The notes: a model not told the origin generated them from the sequence alone. A stretch of 64,000 bases of DNA from Pantoea sp. Mb-10 (GCF_021272205.1 NZ_JAJSDX010000011.1:32675-96674); one strand, 5' to 3'; positions 42,160 through 52,026 are shown, counted from the stretch's first letter. Program-made: numbers and translations.

Positions 42160-44208
42160 TTAGGCGTCATCAAGGCCGCGGTGTTTTAACATCGGGCCGA
42201 TTTCCGGCGCTTTCCCCCGCCACGCCAGCCATAAATGCTGCAAGTCACTGCTGTTGCCGCGGGACAGGATCTGCTCGCGGAACTGTTGGCCGTTTTCACG
42301 CGTGAGCCCGCCGCGTTCCATAAAGGCCTGAAAGCCGTCGTCTGCCAACATTTGCGTCCAGATGTAGGCGTAATAGCCTGCGGCATAGCCGCCGCCCCAG
42401 ATATGGCGAAAATAGCTTGAGCGATAGCGCGGTGGAATCGCCTCAAGGGCGAGATTTTCCGCCGCCAGCGCCTGCAGCTCAAAGTGGCTGACATCCTGCG
42501 GATTGTCTTCGGAAGTAAGTGAGTGCCACTGCAAGTCGAGCAGCGCCGCAGCCAGCAGTTCCGTCATGTCGTACCCTTTGTTGAAGGTTGACGCACGCAC
42601 CATCTTTTCACGCAGCTCGGCAGGCATGGGCTCATCGGTCTGGTAGTGGCGCGCAAAGTGGGCAAACACCGCCTCATGACTGGCCCAGTGCTCATTGAGC
42701 TGGGACGGGAACTCCACGAAGTCGCGCGGTGTGGCGGTGCCCGACAGCGAAGGATAGCGCTGTGTGGCAAACAGGCCGTGCAGCGTATGGCCAAACTCGT
42801 GGAACAGCGTGATCACTTCATCCCAACTCAACAATGCAGGCTGACCGGGCTGTGGCTGGGTATAATTGCACACGTTGTAGATCACCGGTTTGGTGCCGAG
42901 CAGCGTGCTTTGATCGACAAAGTTACTCATCCACGCGCCACCGCTTTTGTTGTCGCGCTTGAAGAAATCGCCATAAAACAGCGCCAGCGGCGTATTGTCT
43001 GCGTCAAAAATTTCATATACCTGCACATCCGGGTGATAAACCGGCACGTCCGGGCGCGGCGTAAATCGGATGCCGAAAAGCTGGCTGGCAGCCCAGAAGA
43101 CGCCCTTCTCCAGCACATTTTGCAGCGCAAAATAGGGCCGTATTTGACGCTCATCCAGCGCATATTTTTCGCGTCTCACCTCTTCGGCATAATAAGGCCA
43201 GTCCCAGGCACGCAGGGGAAACGCATGTTCGCGGGCGATCACCGCTTGAATATCGCTGGCTTCACGCTCAGCGCGCGCCCGCGCAGCGGGAACAATGTCG
43301 CGCATAAATGTCCGCGCCGCCGTAGGCGTCTTGGCCATCTGATCCTGTAGGCTCCACTCGGCATAGGTGTTGAAACCCAGCAGTCGCGCTCGCTCCGCGC
43401 GTAACGTTGCCATATGCAGCACGGTTTCCCGCGTGTCGTTCTCATCGCCCTGCTCACTGCGCGTCAATGCTTTTTGCAGCAGTGCCTCGCGCGTGGCGCG
43501 CACGGCCAGCGACTGCAGCGCCGGTTGTTGCGTGGTGTTCTGCAGCGGGAGTGACCAGGCATCCGGCTGACCACGCGCGACGGCGGCAGCTTTGGCCTGC
43601 GCTAACGCCTCTTCACTCAGTCCTTCTAGCGCTGCGGCGCTGCTCACGGTGTACGCGCCGGCTTGGGTGGCAGCCAGAAGCTTGTTCGCAAAGCGGGTAC
43701 CCAGCGTGGACAGCGTCTGGTTACAGACGCGCAGCTGCTGCTTTTCCGCTTCCGACAGGCTGGCACCATGCAGCGTGAAGCGTTGCCAGGTCACTTCCAC
43801 CAGCCGCATGGCTTCTGCATCTGGACACTGGCTGCTTCGCTGCTGATAGACGCTATCCAGGCGTGCAAACAGCTGGCTGTTAAGCACTATTTCGTCCTCC
43901 AGCGCGGTCAGCTTCGGCGCGATAATCTCATCGATCTCTTGCAGGCGCGCGCTGGTATTGGCTGCCGTCATGGCCGAAAACACGTGCTGAACGCGCGACA
44001 GCAGTTGTCCGCTGCGCTCAAGGGCCTCATACGTATTGGCAAACGTTGGCGGTTCGGGATGTTGCGCAATGGCGATCGCTTCGCGGCGCTTCTCTTCAAT
44101 ACCGGCTTCCAGCGCGGGAAGGAAATCCGCCTCTTCAATCAGATTAAACGGCGGCGCTTGATAAGGTAAGTCGCTGACGGTGAAAAACGGGTTAACGCGT
44201 GCGTTCAT
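42160..44208 (-). CDS. dcp: Dipeptidyl carboxypeptidase Dcp (M3 family)
   Basis: 682 residues (E. coli Dcp 681). Zinc metallopeptidase that removes C-terminal dipeptides. The zinc site HEFGH is at 470-474, with E near 499 in DFVEFPSQLNEHW as third ligand. The N-terminal ~200 residues are helical; IWGGGYAAGYYAYIWTQMLADDGF is the typical C-terminal substrate-channel segment. In E. coli dcp lies next to ydfG; here guaD, a cyclase and a chemoreceptor separate the two. Confidence 0.95.
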   Translation of the reverse strand: MNARVNPFFTVSDLPYQAPPFNLIEEADFLPALEAGIEEKRREAIAIAQHPEPPTFANTYEALERSGQLLSRVQHVFSAMTAANTSARLQEIDEIIAPKLTALEDEIVLNSQLFARLDSVYQQRSSQCPDAEAMRLVEVTWQRFTLHGASLSEAEKQQLRVCNQTLSTLGTRFANKLLAATQAGAYTVSSAAALEGLSEEALAQAKAAAVARGQPDAWSLPLQNTTQQPALQSLAVRATREALLQKALTRSEQGDENDTRETVLHMATLRAERARLLGFNTYAEWSLQDQMAKTPTAARTFMRDIVPAARARAEREASDIQAVIAREHAFPLRAWDWPYYAEEVRREKYALDERQIRPYFALQNVLEKGVFWAASQLFGIRFTPRPDVPVYHPDVQVYEIFDADNTPLALFYGDFFKRDNKSGGAWMSNFVDQSTLLGTKPVIYNVCNYTQPQPGQPALLSWDEVITLFHEFGHTLHGLFATQRYPSLSGTATPRDFVEFPSQLNEHWASHEAVFAHFARHYQTDEPMPAELREKMVRASTFNKGYDMTELLAAALLDLQWHSLTSEDNPQDVSHFELQALAAENLALEAIPPRYRSSYFRHIWGGGYAAGYYAYIWTQMLADDGFQAFMERGGLTRENGQQFREQILSRGNSSDLQHLWLAWRGKAPEIGPMLKHRGLDDA

Positions 44209-44258
44209 TCTCGCTCCTGCTACTCAGTCACGCCGCAGACGATGCAGCGCAGTGGTCT

Positions 44259-45617
44259 TTATCCTGGCAGTTTCGCCGCCGTGCAACAAGCCGCTGCCGC
44301 CTGGGGCTCCGCGTGTGGCCACACCCGCTGGCCGTTGACCCAGGTCTGAAAAATGTTGCGGTCATCGCCCAGCGTCATCAAGACAAACAGACGCTCCCAG
44401 ACATCTTGACTGTTGCGGTGACGCAGCTGCTGCAGCGGCGAGACGGCGGGATCGAGCACCACGAAATCCGCCTCTTTGCCCGGATTGAAGTTGCCGATTT
44501 TGTCAGCCAGATCCAGCGCGTGCGCGCCGCCCAGCGTCGCATGGTAGAACGCCTCACAGGCGCTGAGTTTGTATTGCTGCAGCTGTGCCACTTTGTAGGC
44601 TTCACCCAGCGTTTCCAGCAGATTAAAGCTGGTGCCCGCGCCCACGTCAGTGCCCATGCCAACGCGCACCCGCTGCTGCCAGCAGCGTTGCAGATCGAAT
44701 AATCCGCTGCCGAGGAACAGGTTCGACGTGGGACAAAAGGCGATAGCAGAGTCGGTCTCGTGCAGGCACTGCCACTCGTTCTCTTCGAGGTGCAGGCAGT
44801 GCGCGAACACGCTGCGTTTTCCGGTGAGCCGGTAGTGATGGTAGACATCAAGATAGCCGTCGTGCGAGGGAAAGAGCGCCTTGACCCATGCCACCTCTTG
44901 CTGGTTTTCACTCAAATGGGTTTGCAGCCACACATCCGGGAACTCCTCGCGCAGTCGTTGGACGTTGGCCAGCAGCGCGGGCGATGACGTGGGCGCAAAG
45001 CGCGGCGTGAGCGCGTACCCTAAACGGCCGTGATGATGCCATCGCGCGATCAGCTCGCGACTGTGCTGGTAACTCTCTTCAGCGGTTTCCAGCAGTGCGG
45101 CCGGTGCGTTTTGATCCATCATGACCTTGCCGGCAATCAGGCGCATATTGAGCGCCGACGCGGCGCTGAACAGCGCATCCACCGATTGCTTATGCACGGT
45201 GCCAAACACCAGCGCCGTTGTGGTGCCATTGGCAAGAAGTTGGTCCAGGAAAAAGTCAGACATCGCCGCCGCGTGCGTGGCGCAGTGATACTGGCTTTCC
45301 ACTGGAAAGGTGTAGCGGTCAAGCCATTCCAGCAACTGTTCGCCGAACGCACCAATCATTTCGGTTTGCGGATAGTGAATATGGGTATCGACAAAGCCCG
45401 GCACAATCAGTTTGCCGCGCAGATCGACCACCTTCTCGATTTCAACGGCATCATGCACCGCGTGCCACGGCGTGAGGCTAACAATTTTCCCTTCGCGCAC
45501 GCGAAGCACACCGTCTTCTAAAAAGCGCGCCCGCGCGAGCGTATCCGCAGGCGTCTCAGCGATAGCGGAAAAATCAAAAAAGCTGGCGCGAAGCAGCGTA
45601 TCTGAAGCGTGAGGCAT
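44259..45617 (-). CDS. guaD: Guanine deaminase
   Basis: 452 residues (E. coli GuaD 439). Converts guanine to xanthine. Amidohydrolase features: VPGFVDTHIHYPQTEMIG with zinc ligands H79 and H81, LQTHLSENQQEVAWV, SVFAHCLHL, and RVRVGMGTDVGAGTSFNLLETL with the late aspartate. ATG 45617 has AAGGA 6 bp upstream; the frame is open for 7 more codons. Feeds xanthine toward urate, the HpxO substrate, whose gene is nearby, but xanthine dehydrogenase is not in the window. Confidence 0.95.
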   Translation of the reverse strand: MPHASDTLLRASFFDFSAIAETPADTLARARFLEDGVLRVREGKIVSLTPWHAVHDAVEIEKVVDLRGKLIVPGFVDTHIHYPQTEMIGAFGEQLLEWLDRYTFPVESQYHCATHAAAMSDFFLDQLLANGTTTALVFGTVHKQSVDALFSAASALNMRLIAGKVMMDQNAPAALLETAEESYQHSRELIARWHHHGRLGYALTPRFAPTSSPALLANVQRLREEFPDVWLQTHLSENQQEVAWVKALFPSHDGYLDVYHHYRLTGKRSVFAHCLHLEENEWQCLHETDSAIAFCPTSNLFLGSGLFDLQRCWQQRVRVGMGTDVGAGTSFNLLETLGEAYKVAQLQQYKLSACEAFYHATLGGAHALDLADKIGNFNPGKEADFVVLDPAVSPLQQLRHRNSQDVWERLFVLMTLGDDRNIFQTWVNGQRVWPHAEPQAAAACCTAAKLPG

Positions 45618-45865
45618 AACAAATCCTTGAGTAAACATACCGGCGAAAGCGCAAAAAGGTGAGCGATTCGGTGCAAGCTATATGCCAGATGATGGCGGTA
45701 AAAATGGCTTTTTTTCAATCTGATGGATAAAAAAAATCCGGATTTTTACGCGCCGAAAACGAGGTAATCGTGTGCGCAACCGCTTGCGTTTATCAGGCGT
45801 CTAGTATCAGCCCACTGACGCTGCGCCCGGCCCCGTGCTGCACCGTTAGGGGGCGCAGCTGCACC

Positions 45866-47428
45866 TTAATGGTGAGCGCCTGGATCGCTGCGCTGAAGCC
45901 AGGCGCGATTACGTCCCGCCTGTTTCGCGTGATAAAGCGCCGCATCCGCCTGCTGAATCAACGTTTGTGCATCGCCACCGTACTGCGGCGTGAGGCTGGC
46001 GCAGCCCGCGCTCAGCGTGACGTGCGCTTCTGGAGCCTGTGGATGATGAATGGCGGCCGCCGCGACGTGTTTTACCATGAGGGTGGCAATATTAAGCACG
46101 TCGGCGTCTTTTGCGTCAGGCAGGATCAGCGCAAATTCCTCACCGCCGTAGCGTGCCACCAGATCGCTTTTTCGCAGCGACAGCTGATTTAACTGTTCCG
46201 CCAACTGCTTTAAGCACCGATCGCCCGCGAGATGACCATGCGTATCGTTAAACTGCTTGAAGTGATCGACGTCGGCCATAATCAGCCCCACGCTGCCGCC
46301 CTGCTCGCGGGCGCGATCCAGGCATTCACTCAGGTAGCGATCAAATTCGCGGCGATTGGCCAATCCGGTGAGCGCATCCGCGTGGGCCATGCGGGTCAGC
46401 GCGCGGTTAGCCTGACGCAATTCATCGCGCAGTGCAGTAAGGTCGTACTGGTATTTAAGCGTGCGCCTGGCCTGACGCAGCACAAAGCCACCCAGCAGCA
46501 CGGTGGCCAACATCAGCGCGCCGCTCATGGCGACATCTTGAATGCGGGTTTTGCGCCATTTGGTAAAGAGATCGCGCGTGTCGTAACCCGCGGCCACAAT
46601 AAGGGGGTAACGCTCAAGACGCACAAAACCAAAAATGCGCGGTTTGCCGTCCATCGCCGACGTCCACTGCCCGCCTCCGCGATTGTTCTCCTGCAGCAGC
46701 TTTTGAAACAGGTGACTGGCAGAAAGGTTGGTGCCAATGAAACTGTCCGGCATTGGACGGGCATAAAGAACGGTACTGTCGGCCAGCATCAGTACCATTA
46801 CGTCCTGTTTGCCCATTTCAAAGTACATGTAATAACGGCGAAAATAATCCACCTTGATTGTCGCCAGCAGCACGCCGCGAAACCCTTTCATGCTATCGCT
46901 GACGCGCAGCGAGACCGGAATCACTAAATCACCGGTGCTGCGGCTGCGGATCACCGGCCCCATATGCACGCTGTCACGCAAATTAGTGCGCTGAAACACG
47001 AAGTACTCGCGATCGGAATTGTTGATGTTAGTGGGAATGGACGCGGCAGAGGTGGCAATCCATTTGCCTTGCGCATCGTAATAAAACAGGCCGTGCAATT
47101 GCGGCAGTCTGCGCTGTAAATCGCGCATGGTGGCGCTCAGTTCAGCGCTATTGAGTCCACTGTTCAGATGCGCGGCAACATCGCGCTGCAGTTCGCGCAG
47201 CGAAAGCTCGGTTTGAATAAAGGTATCTTCCGCCTGCCGGGCCTGAGCCAGCGACAGGTTGATGGCCGTTTCCTGCGTCTCTCTGACGGTGTTCTCCCAG
47301 TCCTGGTGCAGCGTCCAGAAACTCACGGCGGTCACGCCGCCCACCAGCAAAACGCCAGACAAGATAATGGTTTTTAACAGGGAGCCAAAAGGCTTGAGTG
47401 ACGGGTCTGGTTTTCTGCGTGAAATCAT
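45866..47428 (-). CDS. Membrane-bound diguanylate cyclase (dCACHE-GGDEF)
   Basis: 520 residues. N-terminal helix (about 18-40), a periplasmic double-CACHE sensor (about 42-300) with the NSDREYFVFQRT and DLVIPVSLRV features, a second helix (about 305-325), a short coiled coil and a GGDEF domain. The active site is GGEEF at 428-432; the inhibitory I-site RKSD is at 419-422, so c-di-GMP feedback is expected. ADALTGLANRREFD opens the catalytic domain. It should make c-di-GMP in response to an external ligand. It follows the chemoreceptor on the same strand after 79 bp, possibly sharing transcription. Confidence 0.92.
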   Translation of the reverse strand: MISRRKPDPSLKPFGSLLKTIILSGVLLVGGVTAVSFWTLHQDWENTVRETQETAINLSLAQARQAEDTFIQTELSLRELQRDVAAHLNSGLNSAELSATMRDLQRRLPQLHGLFYYDAQGKWIATSAASIPTNINNSDREYFVFQRTNLRDSVHMGPVIRSRSTGDLVIPVSLRVSDSMKGFRGVLLATIKVDYFRRYYMYFEMGKQDVMVLMLADSTVLYARPMPDSFIGTNLSASHLFQKLLQENNRGGGQWTSAMDGKPRIFGFVRLERYPLIVAAGYDTRDLFTKWRKTRIQDVAMSGALMLATVLLGGFVLRQARRTLKYQYDLTALRDELRQANRALTRMAHADALTGLANRREFDRYLSECLDRAREQGGSVGLIMADVDHFKQFNDTHGHLAGDRCLKQLAEQLNQLSLRKSDLVARYGGEEFALILPDAKDADVLNIATLMVKHVAAAAIHHPQAPEAHVTLSAGCASLTPQYGGDAQTLIQQADAALYHAKQAGRNRAWLQRSDPGAHH

Positions 47429-47475
47429 AGGGTCTCTCTTTATCTGCTCTTGTTGAGTTAAGCAGATGAAGAGAG

Positions 47476-47499
47476 ATACGCGAGGTCACCCCCGCGTAT
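47476..47499. terminator. Hairpin between chemoreceptor and cyclase genes
   Basis: ATACGCG and CGCGTAT make a perfect 7-bp stem with a 10-base loop. On the minus strand it lies 9 bp after the chemoreceptor stop. No T-run, so readthrough into the cyclase gene is likely. Confidence 0.4.
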
Positions 47500-47507
47500 T
47501 CGCGCGT

Positions 47508-49436
47508 TTAATGCGTTTTAAACACCACGACCATATCGCGCAGCTGGGCGGCGCGTCCGGCCAAATCACCGGCGGACGTCGCAGACTCTTCCACCAGCGC
47601 AGCGTTTTGCTGGGTGACCTGATCCATCTGATTGACTGCAATGTTGATCTGCGCAATACCACTGCTCTGCTCTTTAGACGACGAGGAGATGTCGCGAATC
47701 AACTGGGTGGTCTGCTCAATCGCTTCGACGCTCTGCTTGACGCGATCGCCGGCGTTTTTCGCCAGCGCCAGCCCCTCTTCGGCATGGTTCACCGACTGGG
47801 CGATCAGCTCTTTGATTTCCCGCGCGGCGGTGGCGGAACGCTGTGCCAGCGAGCGTACTTCAGAGGCCACCACGGCAAAGCCTTTACCGGATTCGCCCGC
47901 CCGTGCCGCTTCAACGGCGGCGTTAAGCGCCAGGATATTGGTCTGGAAAGCGATGCTGTCGATGACGCTGGTGATCTCTTCGATCTTCGCCGAACTGCCG
48001 CGAATCTTACTCATGGTCTCCATCACGGAGTCCATGGCCTTGCCGCTCAGCAGAGAGGCGTCTGTCGCCGCTTCCGCCATGGTGGTGGCATGCTGCGTAT
48101 TCTCCGCATTCTGACCGATGATTGACGCCATCTGTTCCATGCTGGCGGCCGTTTCTGCCAGCGAGGCGGCCTGCTCTTCGGTACGGGCGGAGAGATGGCC
48201 GTTGCCCTTGGCAATCTGCTCGGATGAAGACGCGATGGTCAGCGCATTGTCTTTGATATTCGCCACCAGCTGCGAGAGACGATCTTGCATCTGCTTGAGC
48301 GAACCCAGCAGCTTGGCGGTCTCATTGGAGCCCTGCACGCTAATCTCGGTGGTGAGATCGCCCGCGGCAACGCTGCCGGCCGTGCGCACTGCATTTTCAA
48401 TTGGCCCGGTCACCGAGCGGGAAATCATCACGGCAAACACAATCGCAAGCGCGGCAATGGCGAACAGCGCAGCCAGCAGCCAGTATTGCGCATGACGACG
48501 ATCCTGAATTTGCGTGTTAAACAGCTGCGTAAGCTCATCGGCGTATTGAGTGCCTAAGGTGCTGTAGTTGTTGATCGCCTCGGTGAACACGCGCACGTAT
48601 TCCGTTGGGGCAACGGTGGCCGTTTTGTTCACGAACACGTTCTCAGCCAGCCCCAGCGCCTTGAGCGCCTGCTGGTTGGCATCGTCATTTTGCAGAGCAA
48701 ACTGCGTTTTCAGCGCGGGTGAAATGGAGAACACTTTGTCCATATTGCCGCTGAACTGATCCAGCGCCACTTTGCCGTTCTCGATGCGGAACGCCATATT
48801 GCTCATGCCGGCCGTCATTGCGCTATCACCTTGCGCAATCAGCGAGGTGCCGTGTGCGCGGATCTGCCCCAGCGTTTCTGTCAGCAGCGGCAGGCGGCTA
48901 AAGATACTGATGATTAACTGGTAGGAGTCGAGATCGCTGTCCAGTGACAATCCGTAGAAGTCCAGCACATCCTGATTGGCCATCAGCAGGCTCTGAATCA
49001 GCGCGGCATGACGATTAAGGCTATCGCTCAGCGACAGTTTCTTGTCATTCAGGTCAGCCTGTAAGGCATTCCACCCTTGGCTGACTTTATCCATGCGCGC
49101 CAGCGGTTGGGCATTGGGATCGGTCTGACGCAGCTCGGCGTTGATCTCTGTCTCCAGTTTGGCAACTTGATCAACCAGTTCAAGACGCGGCGCATTATCC
49201 GGCTTGCCCAGCGAGATGGCGATGGCGCTTTCCGCACGGTGGCGCTGGATCTTGTTCAGCAGCAGCAGCATCTTTTTCTCAACCGGGATGCCTTCCAGCT
49301 CAACCACTTTGGCGTTAATAATCTGGTTGCCGGTATTGATGAACAAATAGGTTGGAAACACAAAAAGGATTAGAGCAAAAACGCCAAGCAGAATGAATTT
49401 TGCTGGCAGATTTATTTTATTAAGCATTTTTTTCAT
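47508..49436 (-). CDS. Methyl-accepting chemotaxis protein
   Basis: 642 residues. Helix 1 (about 12-34), a long periplasmic helical sensor of about 280 residues, helix 2 (about 320-342), a HAMP domain ([22 protein letters not shown]), then the signalling coiled coil with the conserved tip [49 protein letters not shown]. No NWETF-type pentapeptide at the C-terminus, so it depends on other receptors for CheR tethering. The large all-helical sensor is unlike Tsr/Tar (about 160 residues). Ligand unknown. No sigma-28 site was found on its own strand upstream. Confidence 0.94.
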   Translation of the reverse strand: MKKMLNKINLPAKFILLGVFALILFVFPTYLFINTGNQIINAKVVELEGIPVEKKMLLLLNKIQRHRAESAIAISLGKPDNAPRLELVDQVAKLETEINAELRQTDPNAQPLARMDKVSQGWNALQADLNDKKLSLSDSLNRHAALIQSLLMANQDVLDFYGLSLDSDLDSYQLIISIFSRLPLLTETLGQIRAHGTSLIAQGDSAMTAGMSNMAFRIENGKVALDQFSGNMDKVFSISPALKTQFALQNDDANQQALKALGLAENVFVNKTATVAPTEYVRVFTEAINNYSTLGTQYADELTQLFNTQIQDRRHAQYWLLAALFAIAALAIVFAVMISRSVTGPIENAVRTAGSVAAGDLTTEISVQGSNETAKLLGSLKQMQDRLSQLVANIKDNALTIASSSEQIAKGNGHLSARTEEQAASLAETAASMEQMASIIGQNAENTQHATTMAEAATDASLLSGKAMDSVMETMSKIRGSSAKIEEITSVIDSIAFQTNILALNAAVEAARAGESGKGFAVVASEVRSLAQRSATAAREIKELIAQSVNHAEEGLALAKNAGDRVKQSVEAIEQTTQLIRDISSSSKEQSSGIAQINIAVNQMDQVTQQNAALVEESATSAGDLAGRAAQLRDMVVVFKTH

Positions 49437-49703
49437 GGAAAATTTCCCTGGTGTGGAAACAAGCTCACTTTTATTTTTTAAAAAATTACCGCGTAGATAA
49501 GCTGATAATCAGGATGCAAACAGCGGACGACAAAACACCCTGACCGGGTGTCATTACGTCCGTGTGATTGAGCGCGCTATTGGCATGGAGTGAATTATAG
49601 ATAACGTCAGGCGATTTAACAGGACGTAAATATACGATATTTTCTTTCCAAAAAAATAAAGTCAAATTATAAATATCACTTTAGAATCAATTAATTGAAA
49701 TTA

Positions 49704-49722
49704 ATTAATCATTCTCATTATC
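49704..49722 (-). promoter_or_regulatory. Fur-box-like sequence
   Basis: On the minus strand GATAATGAGAATGATTAAT matches 15 of 19 positions of the Fur consensus GATAATGATAATCATTATC. It lies about 270 bp upstream of the chemoreceptor start, rather far. Tentative. Confidence 0.35.
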
Positions 49723-49769
49723 GTTACTGACAGGGATTGTTGAGCGGTTATTACCGAATAATTAACGAT

Positions 49770-49796
49770 TAAAGTTTTAAGGTAATGTGCCGATAA
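49770..49796 (+). promoter_or_regulatory. Exact sigma-28 (FliA) flagellar promoter, facing right
   Basis: TAAAGTTT, 11 bases, GCCGATAA: both hexamer regions and spacing equal the enterobacterial sigma-28 consensus. It points toward ydfG (start 289 bp away) and not toward the chemoreceptor on the left. What it transcribes is unclear; see findings. Confidence 0.8.
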
Positions 49797-50084
49797 GCGC
49801 GCTTTTTTGTTTTTTATTTTACCCCGAATAACCCTTAAGAGTTATTTTCCGAGAAATACGCGCATTTATTATCTTTATGAAAGAAACATGCAAATCGATA
49901 TCCTATTAGCGATTATTTGCGCATAAAAAAACCATGTAAACGATTTCTTTTTTCCTTCCCCTAAAAATAGCTGCCCTCCCGCTTTTCAAACCACGCCCGT
50001 CAACAAGCTTCGCGCCACGGGCCTTTCAGTGCTAGTTTACTGCACAAGGTGAACAACACGGACAAGCGAATGAGGAGCAGTGAA

Positions 50085-50831
50085 ATGATTATTTTTGTGA
50101 CCGGCGCAACCGCAGGCTTTGGCGAAAGCATTACGCGCCGCTTTATCGCCGAAGGCCACAAGGTTATCGCCAGTGGACGCCGCACCGAGCGCCTGCAAGC
50201 CTTGAAGCAAGCGCTTGGCGACAATCTCTATACCGTTCAGCTGGATGTGCGCAACCGGGCCTCCATTGATGAGGCGCTCGCGGCGCTGCCCGCCGAATGG
50301 CGCGATATTGATGTGCTGGTAAACAATGCCGGGTTGGCGCTGGGCATTGAACCCGCCCATAAAGCCAGCCTGGAAGATTGGGATGCCATGATCGACACCA
50401 ATAATAAAGGGTTGGTGTACATGACCCGCGCGGTACTCCCCGGTATGGTGGCGCGCAACGTCGGCCACATTGTTAACATGGGCTCCATTGCGGGGAACTG
50501 GCCGTATCAGGGCGGCAATGTCTACGGTGCCACCAAAGCGTTTGTGCGCCAGTTCAGCCTTAACCTGCGTACCGATCTGCACGGCACGGCGCTGCGCGTC
50601 ACCGACATTGAACCCGGTCTGGTTGGCGGCACGGAGTTTTCTAATGTGCGCTTTAAAGGCGATGACAGCCGCGCCGAGGCGGTGTACGAAGGCACCACGG
50701 CGCTGACCGCTGAAGACATTACCGAAGCCGTTTACTGGGTCACCACCCTGCCTAAGCACGTCAACATCAATACGCTGGAAATCATGCCGGTGGCACAAAC
50801 CACCGCAGGCTTGAAAGTCCACAAAGGCTAA
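50085..50831 (+). CDS. ydfG: NADP-dependent 3-hydroxy acid dehydrogenase YdfG (SDR)
   Basis: 248 residues, equal to E. coli YdfG. Oxidises L-serine, 3-hydroxypropionate and L-allo-threonine, or works in reverse as malonic semialdehyde reductase. Nucleotide site TGATAGFGES (6-15), NNAG (80-83), and catalytic S134, Y147 and K151 in NVYGATKAF. Start ATG 50085 follows AGGAG at 8 bp. Monocistronic with a terminator just downstream. Confidence 0.96.
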   Translation: MIIFVTGATAGFGESITRRFIAEGHKVIASGRRTERLQALKQALGDNLYTVQLDVRNRASIDEALAALPAEWRDIDVLVNNAGLALGIEPAHKASLEDWDAMIDTNNKGLVYMTRAVLPGMVARNVGHIVNMGSIAGNWPYQGGNVYGATKAFVRQFSLNLRTDLHGTALRVTDIEPGLVGGTEFSNVRFKGDDSRAEAVYEGTTALTAEDITEAVYWVTTLPKHVNINTLEIMPVAQTTAGLKVHKG

Positions 50832-50837
50832 CCGCCG

Positions 50838-50860
50838 CTATCCCGCCGCGTGCGGGATAG
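50838..50860. terminator. Terminator between ydfG and ynfA
   Basis: CTATCCCGC-CGCGT-GCGGGATAG, then TGTTT. Perfect 9-bp stem, between convergent genes. Confidence 0.7.
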
Positions 50861-50863
50861 TGT

Positions 50864-51193
50864 TTATCCTCGCCCCCAGCCGATGACCATGACGCCCATG
50901 CCGCAGAGCGCGATCAGCGCGCCCGCCCAATCCCACGCTGTAAGCTTGATGCCCTCTACCACGCGTAACCACAGCAGCGCTGTCATCACATACACGCCGC
51001 CGTATGCCGCATAGACGCGTCCGCTGGCCGCAGGGTGCAAGGTTAATAGCCAGACAAACAGCGTCAGGCTCAGCGCGGCAGGAAGCAATAACCAGGCGCT
51101 CATCCCCTTTTTCAACCACAGCCACGGCAGAAAGCAGCCAACGATTTCGGCGAGCGCCGTGAGAAAAAACAGCAAGGCGGTTTTCAACAGCAT
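50864..51193 (-). CDS. ynfA: YnfA/UPF0060 small membrane protein
   Basis: 109 residues, four membrane helices, like the small multidrug resistance fold. [22 protein letters not shown] and [20 protein letters not shown] are the family signatures. Related proteins have been linked to efflux in Shigella. ATG 51193 is preferred over the adjacent ATG 51196 on ribosome-site distance. It lies beside ynfB, as in E. coli, but divergent from it. Confidence 0.94.
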   Translation of the reverse strand: MLLKTALLFFLTALAEIVGCFLPWLWLKKGMSAWLLLPAALSLTLFVWLLTLHPAASGRVYAAYGGVYVMTALLWLRVVEGIKLTAWDWAGALIALCGMGVMVIGWGRG

Positions 51194-51322
51194 CATTACC
51201 CTCTCGCAAACGTAAACAAACTGCCCACGGCTAGTGAGCAGAGAAACGGCGATGATATACTGCTGCCCGTTGCAGTGACAGCCGGGTCACGGCTGCGCTG
51301 GCGTTAATCTGAGGAGATGACA

Positions 51323-51646
51323 ATGCATAAACTCTGTTCCGCCCTGCTGGCGGCAAGTGTAATTCTGGCCGCGCCTTTGGTCTCAGCGCAGACCGACCGG
51401 TTAATCATCGAAAACGGCAATAACGCGACCAGCAACGAGGCCGCGCGTCAGGACAAAGAGCAGTGGAATGACACGCGCATGCTGCGCGGCAAGGTCAACA
51501 CGCGCGTTGAGAAAGAGTTTGATAAAGCAGACCGCGCGTTTGATACCCGTGACGCCTGTGAGGCCAGCTATAACCTCAACGCTTACTGGGAACCCAACAC
51601 GCTGCGCTGTCTCGATCGCCGTACCGGCCGCCCGGTCACGCCGTAA
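51323..51646 (+). CDS. ynfB: YnfB/UPF0482 secreted protein
   Basis: 107 residues. Signal peptide [22 protein letters not shown], then [20 protein letters not shown] and [37 protein letters not shown], ending [22 protein letters not shown]. This matches E. coli YnfB along its length, including the cysteine pair. Periplasmic; function unknown. ATG 51323 has GAGGAG at 6 bp; ATG 51317 is too close to it. speG, which follows ynfB in E. coli, is missing here. Confidence 0.92.
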   Translation: MHKLCSALLAASVILAAPLVSAQTDRLIIENGNNATSNEAARQDKEQWNDTRMLRGKVNTRVEKEFDKADRAFDTRDACEASYNLNAYWEPNTLRCLDRRTGRPVTP

Positions 51647-51696
51647 ACAGCAGAGGCTGCTATAGTTCAAAGGGATTCTGAACCAAGGAGAGTGTG

Positions 51697-51993
51697 ATGA
51701 AAAAATGTGGTGCAGTGATGATCGCGGCCTTGCTGGCCCTGCCGGTGATGGCACAAGCGTCGTGCGACAGCGTTAAAGCCGACATTAGCCAAAAAATCGT
51801 CAGCAATGGCGTGCCTGAGTCGGATTTTACGCTGGATGTCGTGCCTAACGATCAGGCAGATCAGGCTGGCGGCCAAGTGGTCGGGCATTGTGAAAACGAC
51901 ACGCAGAAAATCGTTTATAAGAAAAACGGCCGTGACAGCGACAGCACTGTCCCCGCCAGCGCGGGCAGCTCACAGGATGCCCCCGCGCAGTAA
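51697..51993 (+). CDS. ynfD: YnfD-like DUF1161 secreted protein
   Basis: 98 residues. Signal peptide ending VMAQA, then SCDSVKADISQKIVSNGVPESDFTLDVVPNDQADQAGGQVVGHCENDTQKIVYKK, the DUF1161 core with two cysteines. The Ser/Ala/Pro tail is low complexity. Periplasmic; function unknown. Start ATG 51697 with AAGGAGA; GTG 51694 is the codon before. Fifty bases after ynfB and possibly co-transcribed, with an intrinsic terminator after it. Confidence 0.9.
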   Translation: MKKCGAVMIAALLALPVMAQASCDSVKADISQKIVSNGVPESDFTLDVVPNDQADQAGGQVVGHCENDTQKIVYKKNGRDSDSTVPASAGSSQDAPAQ

Positions 51994-52001
51994 CGTGCTT
52001 C

Positions 52002-52026
52002 GGGCGGCGACCTTGCCGCCCTTTTT
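52002..52026 (+). terminator. Intrinsic terminator after ynfD
   Basis: GGGCGGC-GACCTT-GCCGCCC-TTTTT: classic stem with T-run. It abuts the stop codon of the convergent exporter gene. Confidence 0.9.

Larger units (their letters stand above)
49437..50084. other. 650-bp AT-rich region between chemoreceptor and ydfG
   Basis: No credible gene; the longest peptide starts are 10-12 codons. It holds a sigma-28 promoter facing right, a Fur-like sequence, and the near-palindrome AATAACCCTTAAGAGTTATT (49827-49846). The transcript from the sigma-28 promoter has no obvious own product. Confidence 0.6.

Noticed and set aside
45770..46192. 140-codon plus-strand frame over the cyclase 3' end
   Set aside because: It is antisense to the GGDEF domain and has no family features.
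49877..49925. Tiny peptides of 10 and 12 codons downstream of the sigma-28 promoter
   Set aside because: No Shine-Dalgarno sequence; too short to support without expression data.
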